Below, one piece after another: positions 50,802 through 60,342 of a stretch of 64,000 bases of DNA. Origin of the DNA: JAFNGF01 sp964567045 (GTDB taxonomy: Bacteria > Planctomycetota > Phycisphaerae > Sedimentisphaerales > Anaerobacaceae); assembly GCA_964567045.1 (NCBI GenBank), contig CAZMLE010000015.1:1-64000 (forward strand). Reading direction: 5' to 3'. Within the stretch, counting starts at the first letter, position 1; each line of letters starts with the position of its first letter. Position numbers and translations under genes: made by a program. A model generated the notes under the pieces. The model was not told where the DNA came from and ran no database searches. It saw nothing but the letters and a program-made list of their open reading frames with translations.

Positions 50802-51902
50802 ATGAGCTTTAATCACACCCAATATATACCATGCCTTCGATGGAAACTTGGGGAATATCAGGCCGTGTCACAATTACCCGACACGATAAAACGCGTATTT
50901 ACGCCGATAATAGAAGCCCCGGGGAAGGGATATGATTTTGCAACGAGGAAAGAAAAGAAAACAATAGATGAACTATTGGCTCCTTTTGCAAAACGAGTTC
51001 GTAATAACTGGGGAAAATTACCCTGTTTGGTGGACTTGCGCCTGATCAAAGATACCGAACGAATGGCAAACGGAGATGCTCCAGTTCACTTTGTATTTGA
51101 TGAACTTCGAGCGTTGGATTGCCAAGCTATACCAGTAACAAGCCTCCTCAGAGATGCAGAATATCAGCAAGAAATTAAAGCGGTTATGGTCAAAGATAAA
51201 AATGGTATTTGTCTGAGAATAACAATAGAGCAGGCTGCGAAGAGCACATTTAAAGCAGAAGTAGACTCGTTATTGTTAACATTAGAAATTCAACCTGCAG
51301 AATGTGATTTTATTTTAGATTTAGGTGCGCCAAATTTTGCTCCTCTTGACGGATTCGTAAAGATAATTAAAGATATTGTGACTAAATTGCCTTATTTAAA
51401 GAATTGGAGAACATTTACTCTTTTGGGAACCTCTTTTCCGGAATCAATGGGTAGTGTCAAAAAAAGAGGAGAAATTGTTCCTCGCTATGAATGGCAATTA
51501 TATAAGGCATTAGTTAATGCTCTAAGAAAAGCAAATTTACGGCTACCTGCTTTTGGTGACTATGCTATAAATCATCCTAAAGAACTCGAACTTGATTGGA
51601 GAATCGTAAAACCTTCTGCAACAATAAGGTATACTATTGATGACCGTTGGTATATTGTAAAAGGGGACAACATTAGAGATTATGGTTATCAACAATATCA
51701 TGAACTTAGCCAAAATGTTTTGACTTCTCGTTATTATTACGGACCGACCTTTTCATGGGGAGATGATTATATCGAGGCATGTGCAAATAAGAACGCTAAA
51801 ACTGGCAACCCTACAAAGTGGATACAGGTTGGTACAAGTCATCATATTGTGAAGGTGACACGGGACATCGCCAGTTTCTACGCTTCTTCAAGCAGTCCCT
51901 AA
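50802..51902 (+). CDS. Beta-family protein (sce7725/T4 beta-protein-like)
   Basis: The 366 residues begin MSFNHTQYIPCLRWKLGEYQ. The pattern YIPxLRWKxGEYxAL, PIIEAP, LVDLRLI, LDLGA and RYEWQLYKAL is the Beta_protein/sce7725 family, probably a TIM-barrel-like fold of unknown activity. ATG 50802 has GGAG at a better distance than ATG 50799. It is 14 bp after the ImmA gene, so cotranscribed with it. Its last 92 bp overlap tail-to-tail with the sce7726-like gene on the other strand. sce7725- and sce7726-type genes are known as neighbours. Confidence 0.75.
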   Translation: MSFNHTQYIPCLRWKLGEYQAVSQLPDTIKRVFTPIIEAPGKGYDFATRKEKKTIDELLAPFAKRVRNNWGKLPCLVDLRLIKDTERMANGDAPVHFVFDELRALDCQAIPVTSLLRDAEYQQEIKAVMVKDKNGICLRITIEQAAKSTFKAEVDSLLLTLEIQPAECDFILDLGAPNFAPLDGFVKIIKDIVTKLPYLKNWRTFTLLGTSFPESMGSVKKRGEIVPRYEWQLYKALVNALRKANLRLPAFGDYAINHPKELELDWRIVKPSATIRYTIDDRWYIVKGDNIRDYGYQQYHELSQNVLTSRYYYGPTFSWGDDYIEACANKNAKTGNPTKWIQVGTSHHIVKVTRDIASFYASSSSP

Positions 51903-52428
51903 CAATTTTTCGTAATTCATTGGTGGTGAGAAGGTCTGCCAGTTGTTCATACAAAACATCGCGAGGCTGGTGAAGAATTTTGGGCGGTAGTTTTTTCGAG
52001 GATAAAATTTCTGCTGCTTCATCACGCCATAATAATTGTGCTATAGATATTGGGTCGATGTTCTTATTCGTCTGAGCCTCGCGGACTATATTAAAATTGA
52101 CAGCGCCTCTTGGGCCTCTTATAGATACTATTACTCCCCACCATTCAGGAATATAGTTCTGAATAGATTTGATATAACGGTCACCTACAATTATGGAAAC
52201 TTTATCAAAAACTGCATTATATGACTTAACTTGTTCCTCAAGCCTGCGGAGCGAATCATTGTTGCTCTTAATCTCATAGCCAACGAACTGTCCATTGACT
52301 ACGGCAATATCTGCTCGACATTTCCCATGATTTAGGCCAAGCTCATCAATCACAAGCGTATCTTTTTGAGCATGTTGCCGTCGCAGTCTTTTCTTATGGA
52401 AGTTTTGTCTAATCTCTATATCATTCAT
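51811..52428 (-). CDS. sce7726-like protein with PD-(D/E)XK nuclease motif
   Basis: The 206 residues contain GLNHGKCRADIAVVNGQFVG with YEIKSNNDSLRRLEEQVKSY, giving Asp...Glu-x-Lys in the arrangement of PD-(D/E)XK nucleases, then VDRYI-like SIIVGDRYIKSIQNY. NCBI's sce7726 family has this layout. Start ATG 52428 (MNDIEIRQNF) is favoured over 52443. It converges on, and overlaps by 92 bp, the Beta-family gene. A DNA-targeting role beside a putative sensor protease operon is inferred from motif and context. Confidence 0.75.
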   Translation of the reverse strand: MNDIEIRQNFHKKRLRRQHAQKDTLVIDELGLNHGKCRADIAVVNGQFVGYEIKSNNDSLRRLEEQVKSYNAVFDKVSIIVGDRYIKSIQNYIPEWWGVIVSIRGPRGAVNFNIVREAQTNKNIDPISIAQLLWRDEAAEILSSKKLPPKILHQPRDVLYEQLADLLTTNELRKIVRDCLKKRRNWRCPVSPSQYDDLYQPVSTL

Positions 52429-52470
52429 GACATACCACTTCATTAATAACGACCGAGATTTTTTGAACAA

Positions 52471-52682
52471 TCATATACAAGTTCAAAATTCAAAATCAAT
52501 AACTTTTCTAATTTTACGCTTTTGCTCTTTGGTTAATTTGCAGAACCGAACTAACGGTACTACTCGGCAAACTTTATCCTGCGGCGTTAATTATTTTACG
52601 CGATATTAAAGAGACTAATCACGAGTCAGAAGCAATCCCTACGTTCGCGGAGATAGACTTGCCTTTGGGGGAGGGAGAGGAT
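52471..52682. other. Island/core boundary, no gene
   Basis: AT-rich sequence with a caaaattcaaaatcaat tract (52481-52500) changes to GC-richer sequence near 52600. The gggagggagaggat motif also seen at 538 and 1568 stands directly before the rpoD stop codon. Confidence 0.4.
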
Positions 52683-54467
<1,785 letters not shown>

Positions 54468-54558
54468 CTCTTCAGTCAGTCTCTTGAGCAGACCTACTTG
54501 TAGCTCCTTGGAACTATCAGCTTTACGCTATTTTACGGGTATTATCGGCAATTGTTCG

Positions 54559-56355
54559 CTACACCATTCCCACGTTGTCACCGTGTTGGTTGCCCTTATT
54601 TTTATGAACGCATCGCAGAAAGCCGGTTCCATCCTGGTCTGCTTTTAGCCGGCCCTTTTCTTTTTGAGCATCGTATCGCTGCAGCACATTCAGAGCCCCT
54701 GCCAGGCGACTCTCAAAATTGCCCTTCTGCTGCCCAGCATCCGCTAACTCGGCGATACATTTACCCAGCTCGACCGATTCAGCTTTTGCCAAAACTGCCT
54801 TTAGCGGGGCGTCAATATCGGCACTTAGCGTCTCAAACAGTATCTCCGCCGTTTGCCTCAATATCGGTACATCGAAGGTCTCTGCTGTAGTTTTCTGCTT
54901 TACAGCCTCAAACAGTTTCGGCTCATTCAGCAAAACCTCAAGGACCTCGCGTTGAGCTACGGCAAAAAGCCCCTGTCCGTAATCTATGGGCGGCTCTTTG
55001 GGTTTATCTTGGTTGTTTATTCGGGTTTTGGCCAGCCTGCCGATCCTTCTTCGCAGCTCAGCGTTTATCTCTTTACTACCCAGGCCGATAATCCCGGCAA
55101 GCCGATTTACCAGCAGCCCCGTGTCTATGGTAGACAAATTGCCCGCCCATAAGCCGGTAGCTATCGCCTGCAAAAACTCCTCGACCGCCAATTTTCTGCC
55201 GACAAGAGTATCATCGCTGCCGAAACTGGCCACCAGCCGATTCCACTTAAATTCCAAAACGTCGACCGCTCCAACCACCAACTGCTGGAATGCCTCTTTT
55301 CCGGCAGCCAACAGAAAGTCGCAGGGGTCCTTTCCCTGCGGCACCGAGGCCAGCTTGATATCTATATGCTGCGACAAACAAACCTCCAGCGCCCTGTTGG
55401 CCGCTTCGATGCCCGCAGCATCATTGTCGAAGACCAGGACTACTTTCTTCGCGTATCGGCGTAAGATTCGCCCGTGCCCATCGGTGAAACTCGTTCCCAG
55501 AGCGGCAACGACATTGCCGCATCCGAACTGGTGTGCCATTATGCAGTCGGTGTAACCTTCAACCACAACCGCCACGCCCGTCGATACGATCTCGTGCCGG
55601 GCCTGCTCCAGGCCGTAAAGGCAGTTGCTCTTGTCAAATAGAGGCGTGGCCGGCGAATTTATGTACTTAGCACCTTCGCCATCCAGTATTCGACCGCCGA
55701 AGCCGATCACCCTGCCCGTAACATCGGTAATCGTAAACATCAAGCGATTAACAAACTTATCCTGATTTCCAGCCGTGATTAAACCTGCCTGTTCCAGCAG
55801 TTTAACCGGGATATTCCTGGCCTTCGCGGCTCTCAATAAGGCGTCTTGCGAATCAACAGCCAAACCTATCTGCCATTTTCTGGCACTTTCGGCGCTTATC
55901 TGCCTTTGAGCGATGTAATCGCGGGCGTTTTTACCCTTGTTTTGGTCGGCCAGATTCTTCTGGAAGTATTTAGCCGCCCAGGCATTGACTCTAGCCACCT
56001 CGTTCGGGTCGATGTCCGTTGACTGCTGGCTGGTGCCCTTGACAGATTTGGCAGGCTTTAATTTTATGCCCGCGCGGTCGGCTAATCTTTGCACAGCCTG
56101 CGGGAAAGTCAGATTTTCCCGCATCTGGATAAAAGTAAAGATTCCCCCGCCTGCGCCGCAGGCAAAACACTTGTATATCTGCTTGGCTGGATTGACATTC
56201 AGACTCGGGCGATGGTCATCGTGGAACGGGCACAGTCCGATCATCTCCCTGCCTTTTCTTTTCAGGCTGACGTGCTCGCCGATGACGTCCACGATGTCGT
56301 TGGCCTGCTGAACCTGATTAATTATTGCCTGGTCGAATGCTCCGGATATTGCCAC
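54559..56355 (-). CDS. dnaG: DNA primase
   Basis: The 598 residues contain the zinc-binding N-domain CPFHDDHRPSLNVNPA with YKCFACGAGG, the Toprim core VVVEGYTDCIMAHQFG and VVLVFDNDAAGIEAANRAL, and a C-terminal helicase-interacting region ending about residue 590. It makes RNA primers at the replication fork with DnaB. Start GTG 56355 has AAAGGA just upstream. It is cotranscribed with rpoD, which lies downstream. Confidence 0.95.
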   Translation of the reverse strand: MAISGAFDQAIINQVQQANDIVDVIGEHVSLKRKGREMIGLCPFHDDHRPSLNVNPAKQIYKCFACGAGGGIFTFIQMRENLTFPQAVQRLADRAGIKLKPAKSVKGTSQQSTDIDPNEVARVNAWAAKYFQKNLADQNKGKNARDYIAQRQISAESARKWQIGLAVDSQDALLRAAKARNIPVKLLEQAGLITAGNQDKFVNRLMFTITDVTGRVIGFGGRILDGEGAKYINSPATPLFDKSNCLYGLEQARHEIVSTGVAVVVEGYTDCIMAHQFGCGNVVAALGTSFTDGHGRILRRYAKKVVLVFDNDAAGIEAANRALEVCLSQHIDIKLASVPQGKDPCDFLLAAGKEAFQQLVVGAVDVLEFKWNRLVASFGSDDTLVGRKLAVEEFLQAIATGLWAGNLSTIDTGLLVNRLAGIIGLGSKEINAELRRRIGRLAKTRINNQDKPKEPPIDYGQGLFAVAQREVLEVLLNEPKLFEAVKQKTTAETFDVPILRQTAEILFETLSADIDAPLKAVLAKAESVELGKCIAELADAGQQKGNFESRLAGALNVLQRYDAQKEKGRLKADQDGTGFLRCVHKNKGNQHGDNVGMV

Positions 56356-56706
56356 TTGTCCTTTGGCCCCCTTTTCGCATCCTGCGTTTGGATTTCTCTC
56401 CCACCCCTAATATTTTTACCGTTTAGTACGGCTTTGAGTTCGTTTTTACCCACCTCGGTCCGCGGGCTGCTAACGAGGTTACTAAATAAATATGGCCCAA
56501 GAACCGGAAAAGTCAAGCCGCCGCAAAAAACCCCGCTTTTAGCACCGCTAAGGCGATTCTCCCCCGTTTGGACACTTGGTCAAATAAGACACATCTCGCT
56601 GCTCGATGCTCGATACTCGATGCCAGATACGAGATACGAGTCACGGGTCACGGGCAACGAGCGAGGTCGAAGGACTTCACGAGATGCGAGCCACGAAATA
56701 GATCCT
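56356..56706. other. Intergenic region with a word-like tandem tract
   Basis: No gene is supported. From 56598 to 56665 the sequence is built of loose units gctcgatgctcgatactcgatgc, gatacgagatacgag and tcacgggtcacggg. A promoter for dnaG should lie near 56380-56450, but I cannot place its boxes. Confidence 0.5.
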
Positions 56707-56727
56707 GTAGGGTATGCTCTGCATACC
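56707..56727 (+). repeat. REP (GTAG-GGTATGC type), downstream of RAYT 1
   Basis: GTAGGGTATGCTCTGCATACC has a GTAG foot and GGTATGC/GCATACC arms. It is the first of a tandem pair. Confidence 0.85.
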
Positions 56728-56741
56728 AGTCATGTAGTCCT

Positions 56742-56762
56742 GTAGGATATGCTGTGCATACC
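56742..56762 (+). repeat. REP (GTAG-GGTATGC type), downstream of RAYT 1
   Basis: GTAGGATATGCTGTGCATACC is 14 bp after the previous copy, in the same orientation. Confidence 0.85.
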
Positions 56763-56793
56763 AAAAAACATTTCAATTTCGCACACCAAATTG

Positions 56794-57369
56794 TTATTCT
56801 CCGACACTGCTTTGAATATCGCGGAAATCCGGCGGCTCTATATTTTTTGTGGCGCAATCGCACAGCCAATCGATTTTGTAATATCCTTGCCTTACCCATT
56901 GGTGGAAACTCGAATGTGGCCAAAGATGTGGACACGCCACCAGCTTGTGTTTGACCGGATTATAATGGATGTAGTTGACGTGCTTGATCAAGTCATCTTC
57001 GCTTCTTATGGTATGCTCCCAGAACCGTCTCTGCCATACGCCTTTCTCGCGAAATTTTTCGCGATAAGCAGGAATGGCACCTTCGCGGCCGCCTGCCATA
57101 AGCCAGGACTGAGTAAACCCTTTCTTTATGCACGACCAGCGGACGGAGAAATCTGCATCGTCCTCGGGTAGTCTCCATACACAACGCAGATGGTCAGGCA
57201 TAAGTACCATAGCCAGGACATCGAAAGGCCTGTCCGCTTGCACCTGGCGGATCGATTGACGCAGGAACGAGCGGGCTTGGGAATCCTGAAATATCTTCAG
57301 ACGGTTATGGGTGACAAGCGTAAAGAAGAACGTTCCACCCGGCTGATATACGCGACGATAATCCGGCAT
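56794..57369 (-). CDS. REP-associated tyrosine transposase (RAYT) 1, HUH motif altered
   Basis: This 191-residue Y1/IS200-like HUH transposase starts MPDYRRVYQPGGTFFFTLVT. The catalytic Tyr region is IHYNPVKHKL, and the C-terminal signature is GYYKIDWLCDC. The HUH motif, HLH in RAYT 2 (PDHLHC), is HLR here (PDHLRC; codon CGT at 57184-57186), a single-base change from CAT that removes one metal ligand. Inverted REPs flank it (56742-56762 and 57404-57424). It probably no longer nicks DNA, unless the altered site still binds metal. Confidence 0.9.
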   Translation of the reverse strand: MPDYRRVYQPGGTFFFTLVTHNRLKIFQDSQARSFLRQSIRQVQADRPFDVLAMVLMPDHLRCVWRLPEDDADFSVRWSCIKKGFTQSWLMAGGREGAIPAYREKFREKGVWQRRFWEHTIRSEDDLIKHVNYIHYNPVKHKLVACPHLWPHSSFHQWVRQGYYKIDWLCDCATKNIEPPDFRDIQSSVGE

Positions 57370-57403
57370 AACGTCAGTCCAGTCTCCTGCCGTTCATAAA
57401 AAT

Positions 57404-57424
57404 GGTATGCACAGCATACCCTAC
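57404..57424 (-). repeat. REP (GTAG-GGTATGC type), upstream of RAYT 1
   Basis: Minus-strand reading is GTAGGGTATGCTGTGCATACC, inverted relative to 56742-56762 and so bracketing RAYT 1. Confidence 0.88.
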
Positions 57425-57483
57425 AAGCTTTCTATATTTTATTAGGCGCGTCTTTGTACAATGCCTTGTGCAAACAATAGAAA

Positions 57484-57867
57484 CTATTCATCTCTTTTAA
57501 TGTCAATACCTCTGACGCATGCGAGCATATATAGAACTTCTGGGTCAGCACAGACCAGCTTTCTGATTTTTCGAGAAAGTCCTACTTGGTCGGACGCGCT
57601 ACGCCGAACTTCTACTTCTGTTATCTTTCCACTGGCGAGCAAAACGGGCAATGCAGCATAGACATCCACCCCAATAAGGCAAGGTTCGTTGAGAAGCTGT
57701 TGTTGTATTTCTCTGACCTCACCTACTGTCAGATTGTCATCCATTGCAAAGACAGGGCCCATAGGTGAAGGGCGAATATCAAAATCGTACTTCTCGAGGA
57801 CTACCTCGCGTATCTTGCGGTGGTCGTAAACATTAGACCACCTGAAAAGCTTGTTTAAGAAGTTCAT
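57484..57867 (-). CDS. Hypothetical protein between the two RAYT cassettes
   Basis: The 127 residues look soluble, with no signal or membrane segment. It has a basic N-terminal region (MNFLNKLFRWSNVYDHRKI), an acidic middle (MDDNLTVGEVREIQQQLL), a hydrophobic strand (LIGVDVYAALPVLLASG) and a basic helix (SRKIRKLVCADPEVLYML). I recognise no family. It lies between two REP-RAYT cassettes with its own ATG but no strong ribosome-binding site. Confidence 0.5.
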   Translation of the reverse strand: MNFLNKLFRWSNVYDHRKIREVVLEKYDFDIRPSPMGPVFAMDDNLTVGEVREIQQQLLNEPCLIGVDVYAALPVLLASGKITEVEVRRSASDQVGLSRKIRKLVCADPEVLYMLACVRGIDIKRDE

Positions 57868-58016
57868 GAGTGCATTTCTCTTTCTGTACCTTACCGTGCT
57901 GCTCTACACGCCGAGCGTGTAGGTGCGAGTACAGCTGTTGGTCCTTATTCATAATTCGTATCGCGTATCGCGTGAAGCATATCTCATATTTCGTTCGGAT
58001 TCCGCAACCAATTCTG

Positions 58017-58039
58017 GCCGTTGCCAGAGCAGCAACGGC
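58017..58039. repeat. GCCGTTGCC palindrome
   Basis: gccgttgc cagagca gcaacggc, followed by taaac, belongs to the same family as the GCCGTCGCC palindromes at 35546 and 62521. Confidence 0.65.
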
Positions 58040-58100
58040 TAAACATAGAAAACAAACGATATTATGGTCGGGATTGTCGGAAAAAACAAGAAAAAATCAT

Positions 58101-58121
58101 GTAGGGTATGCTGTGCATACC
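58101..58121 (+). repeat. REP (GTAG-GGTATGC type), downstream of RAYT 2
   Basis: GTAGGGTATGCTGTGCATACC is identical to the copy at 57404-57424 read on its own strand. It lies 12 bp from the RAYT 2 stop codon. Confidence 0.88.
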
Positions 58122-58133
58122 ACTTGAAAATCT

Positions 58134-58709
58134 TCATTCTCCGACATTATCTGGTATGTCGCTGAAATCCGGTGGTTTCACCCGCTGCTTGTCGCAATCA
58201 CACAGCCAATCGATTTTGTAATATCCTTCTCGTACCCATCGGTGGAAACTGGAATACGGCCATACGTGCGGGCAGGTCGCAAGATTGTGTTTGACCGGAT
58301 TGTAATGAATGTAATTGACGTGCCTGATCAGGTCATTGTCATCTCTTATCAGATGCTCCCAGAACCGTCTCTGCCATACACCTTTCTCGCGCAGCTTGTC
58401 CCGATATGCTGGAATGGGTCCTTCTCGAGCGCCTGCTTTTAGCCAGGATTGAGTAAACGCTTTCTTTATGCAGGACCAGCGGACAGAGAACTCAGCATCA
58501 TCGTCAGGCAGCTTCCAAATACAATGCAGATGGTCCGGCAATAGCACCATAGCCAGCACATCAAAAGGCTTTTGTGCCTGTACTGTGCGGATCGACTGGC
58601 GCAGCAAATGCCGGGCGTGATGATTCTGAAATATCCTCATACGTTCGTGTGTGACAACCGTAAAAAAGAACGTCCCGCCCGGCTGATATACGCGACGATA
58701 ATTCGGCAT
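58134..58709 (-). CDS. REP-associated tyrosine transposase (RAYT) 2
   Basis: The 191 residues are colinear and highly similar to RAYT 1. The HUH motif is intact (LLPDHLHCIW) and the catalytic Tyr region reads IHYNPVKHNL, followed by GYYKIDWLCDC. Proteins of this family bind the GTRG foot and hairpin of REPs as single-stranded DNA and nick and join them. Inverted REPs (58101-58121 and 58752-58772) flank the gene. It is the probable source of activity for the REP copies seen through the window. Confidence 0.93.
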   Translation of the reverse strand: MPNYRRVYQPGGTFFFTVVTHERMRIFQNHHARHLLRQSIRTVQAQKPFDVLAMVLLPDHLHCIWKLPDDDAEFSVRWSCIKKAFTQSWLKAGAREGPIPAYRDKLREKGVWQRRFWEHLIRDDNDLIRHVNYIHYNPVKHNLATCPHVWPYSSFHRWVREGYYKIDWLCDCDKQRVKPPDFSDIPDNVGE

Positions 58710-58751
58710 AACCGATAATTTATCCCTATCAACACGTCATCTCACAGAAAT

Positions 58752-58772
58752 GGTATGCAAAGCATACCCTAC
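58752..58772 (-). repeat. REP (GTAG-GGTATGC type), upstream of RAYT 2
   Basis: Minus-strand reading is GTAGGGTATGCTTTGCATACC, forming an inverted pair with 58101-58121 around RAYT 2. Confidence 0.88.
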
Positions 58773-58813
58773 ATCCGGTAAACGCTGGAATCATAAACGC
58801 CGAAGGAAATCAT

Positions 58814-60193
58814 TCAATCACGTAGGGTATGATCCGCATACCGAATCGTTTGGTCTTTCTTAAAAAATTCCTTAGTCAAGCCGAAGACAACCGGGCCTAA
58901 AAATAGTAAGGCGATCAAATTGGGTATGGCCATTAGTCCATTTAATGTGTCGGCAAGGGTCCAAACGGCCTCTAACTTTCCTAACGAGCCGAGCATAATT
59001 GGCACAAGCCACAGAATCCTATAAACTCCCCTCGCCCTTGCGCCGAAAAGATAAGCCGAGCAGGTCTCGCCATAAAACCCCCACGCAAGTATAGTATCAT
59101 AAGCAGTCAGCACCATACATAGAACAACAATAGAAAAGCCAACCTTCGTGCCAAATACCGTTTCGAAAGCCGACATAGTAAGCAATGAACCGGTAGAGCC
59201 AGACTTCCACACGCCCGTAATTAAGATAGCCAAAGCGGTGGCGGAACAGATGATAATTGTATCGATAAATACCTCAAAGATGCCCCATAGCCCTTGCCGC
59301 ACCGGATGGTCGGTCTGGGCGGTAGCATGAGCAATAGAGGCGGAACCCAATCCGGCTTCATTACTAAATACGCCTCTGGCAATACCCCAGCGAATCGCCG
59401 CTCTGACGCCGGCGCCTGCAAATCCGCCGGTCGCAGCAATAGGTGTAAGCGCCGACTTAAAAATTAAAATTAGAGTCTCAGGCAATCTATAAATATTCAG
59501 AAATATGATGATAACCGCCGCAAAAAAATAGATGATACACATGAACGGAACACAAACCATAGCCACATTGGCGATGCGTTTTATTCCGCCAACGGTAACT
59601 AAACCAACCGCCAGGATAAGGAGTATTCCGGTAATAAGCTTGGGGATGTTAAATTCCGCTAATCCTATGGCCACGGAGTTGGCCTGGGCCATATTCCCTG
59701 CGCCAAATGCTGCTAATCCGCCTGAAACCGCGAACATCACCGCAAGAAACTTAAAGTTTTTGCCCAGCCCGCGTTCGATGTACATCATCGGTCCGCCGAG
59801 CATCGGACCTGTTGCCTGGCGTGTCCGATATGCTATTCCTAAGACCACCTCGGCGAACTTTGTCGCCATCCCGACCAATCCCGACACCCACATCCAGAAT
59901 ATTGCCCCTGGCCCTCCCAAGGCGATAGCGGTAGCCACCCCCGCTATATTTCCGACGCCGACCGTGCCGGCCAGCGCCGTACTCAATGCGGCAAATGGAC
60001 TAATATCTCCTTCCGCACCCTTTCTTTTTTTCCTGGCAAGGGTCTCTTTGAGCACCGCTGAGAACTTGCGAAATTGAACAAGGCCCGTGCCCAGCGTCAG
60101 ATAGACCCCTATACCCACGATAGCAATGATCATCGGCGGGCCCCAGATAAAGTTGTCATTCAACCACAAATTGATTTCAAATATCCGGTTCAA
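58814..60193 (-). CDS. AGCS-family sodium:alanine/glycine symporter
   Basis: About 459 residues with around ten transmembrane helices. Family hallmarks: NDNFIWGPPMIIAIVGIGVY, ALSTALAGTVGVGNIAGVAT, GGPGAIFWMWVSGLVGMATK and RGVFSNEAGLGSASIAHATA. It imports small amino acids with Na+. TTG 60193 is preferred because GAGGT stands 6 nt upstream; an open frame extends to 60337 without support. Its last residues (IRYADHTLRD) are encoded by a REP copy (58822-58842), so the natural C-terminus has been replaced. Confidence 0.88.
   Translation of the reverse strand: MNRIFEINLWLNDNFIWGPPMIIAIVGIGVYLTLGTGLVQFRKFSAVLKETLARKKRKGAEGDISPFAALSTALAGTVGVGNIAGVATAIALGGPGAIFWMWVSGLVGMATKFAEVVLGIAYRTRQATGPMLGGPMMYIERGLGKNFKFLAVMFAVSGGLAAFGAGNMAQANSVAIGLAEFNIPKLITGILLILAVGLVTVGGIKRIANVAMVCVPFMCIIYFFAAVIIIFLNIYRLPETLILIFKSALTPIAATGGFAGAGVRAAIRWGIARGVFSNEAGLGSASIAHATAQTDHPVRQGLWGIFEVFIDTIIICSATALAILITGVWKSGSTGSLLTMSAFETVFGTKVGFSIVVLCMVLTAYDTILAWGFYGETCSAYLFGARARGVYRILWLVPIMLGSLGKLEAVWTLADTLNGLMAIPNLIALLFLGPVVFGLTKEFFKKDQTIRYADHTLRD
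58822..58842 (+). repeat. REP overlapping the symporter 3' end
   Basis: GTAGGGTATGATCCGCATACC has GGTATG and CATACC arms. Read on the other strand it forms codons of the AGCS C-terminus. Confidence 0.8.
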
Positions 60194-60321
60194 TGCACTT
60201 ACCTCACTTTCCCATTGATTGGCCTGTTGAGAAACCTTAAACGCAACACCTAAGGGACACAAGGCAGGTAGTATATAGCATGTGCGCATGGCATGACAAA
60301 ATATTTTTGCCCAGAAGAAAT

Positions 60322-60342
60322 GGTGTGCAAGGCACACTCTAC
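60322..60342 (-). repeat. REP-like copy supplying the tatD stop codon
   Basis: Minus-strand reading is GTAGAGTGTGCCTTGCACACC. The TAG of its GTAG foot is the stop codon of the TatD gene (60339-60341). Confidence 0.75.

Noticed and set aside
57870..58127. Plus-strand 85-codon frame between the RAYT cassettes
   Set aside because: It spans a word-like tract, a palindrome and a REP; the peptide (HVGYAVHTT) is the REP translated.
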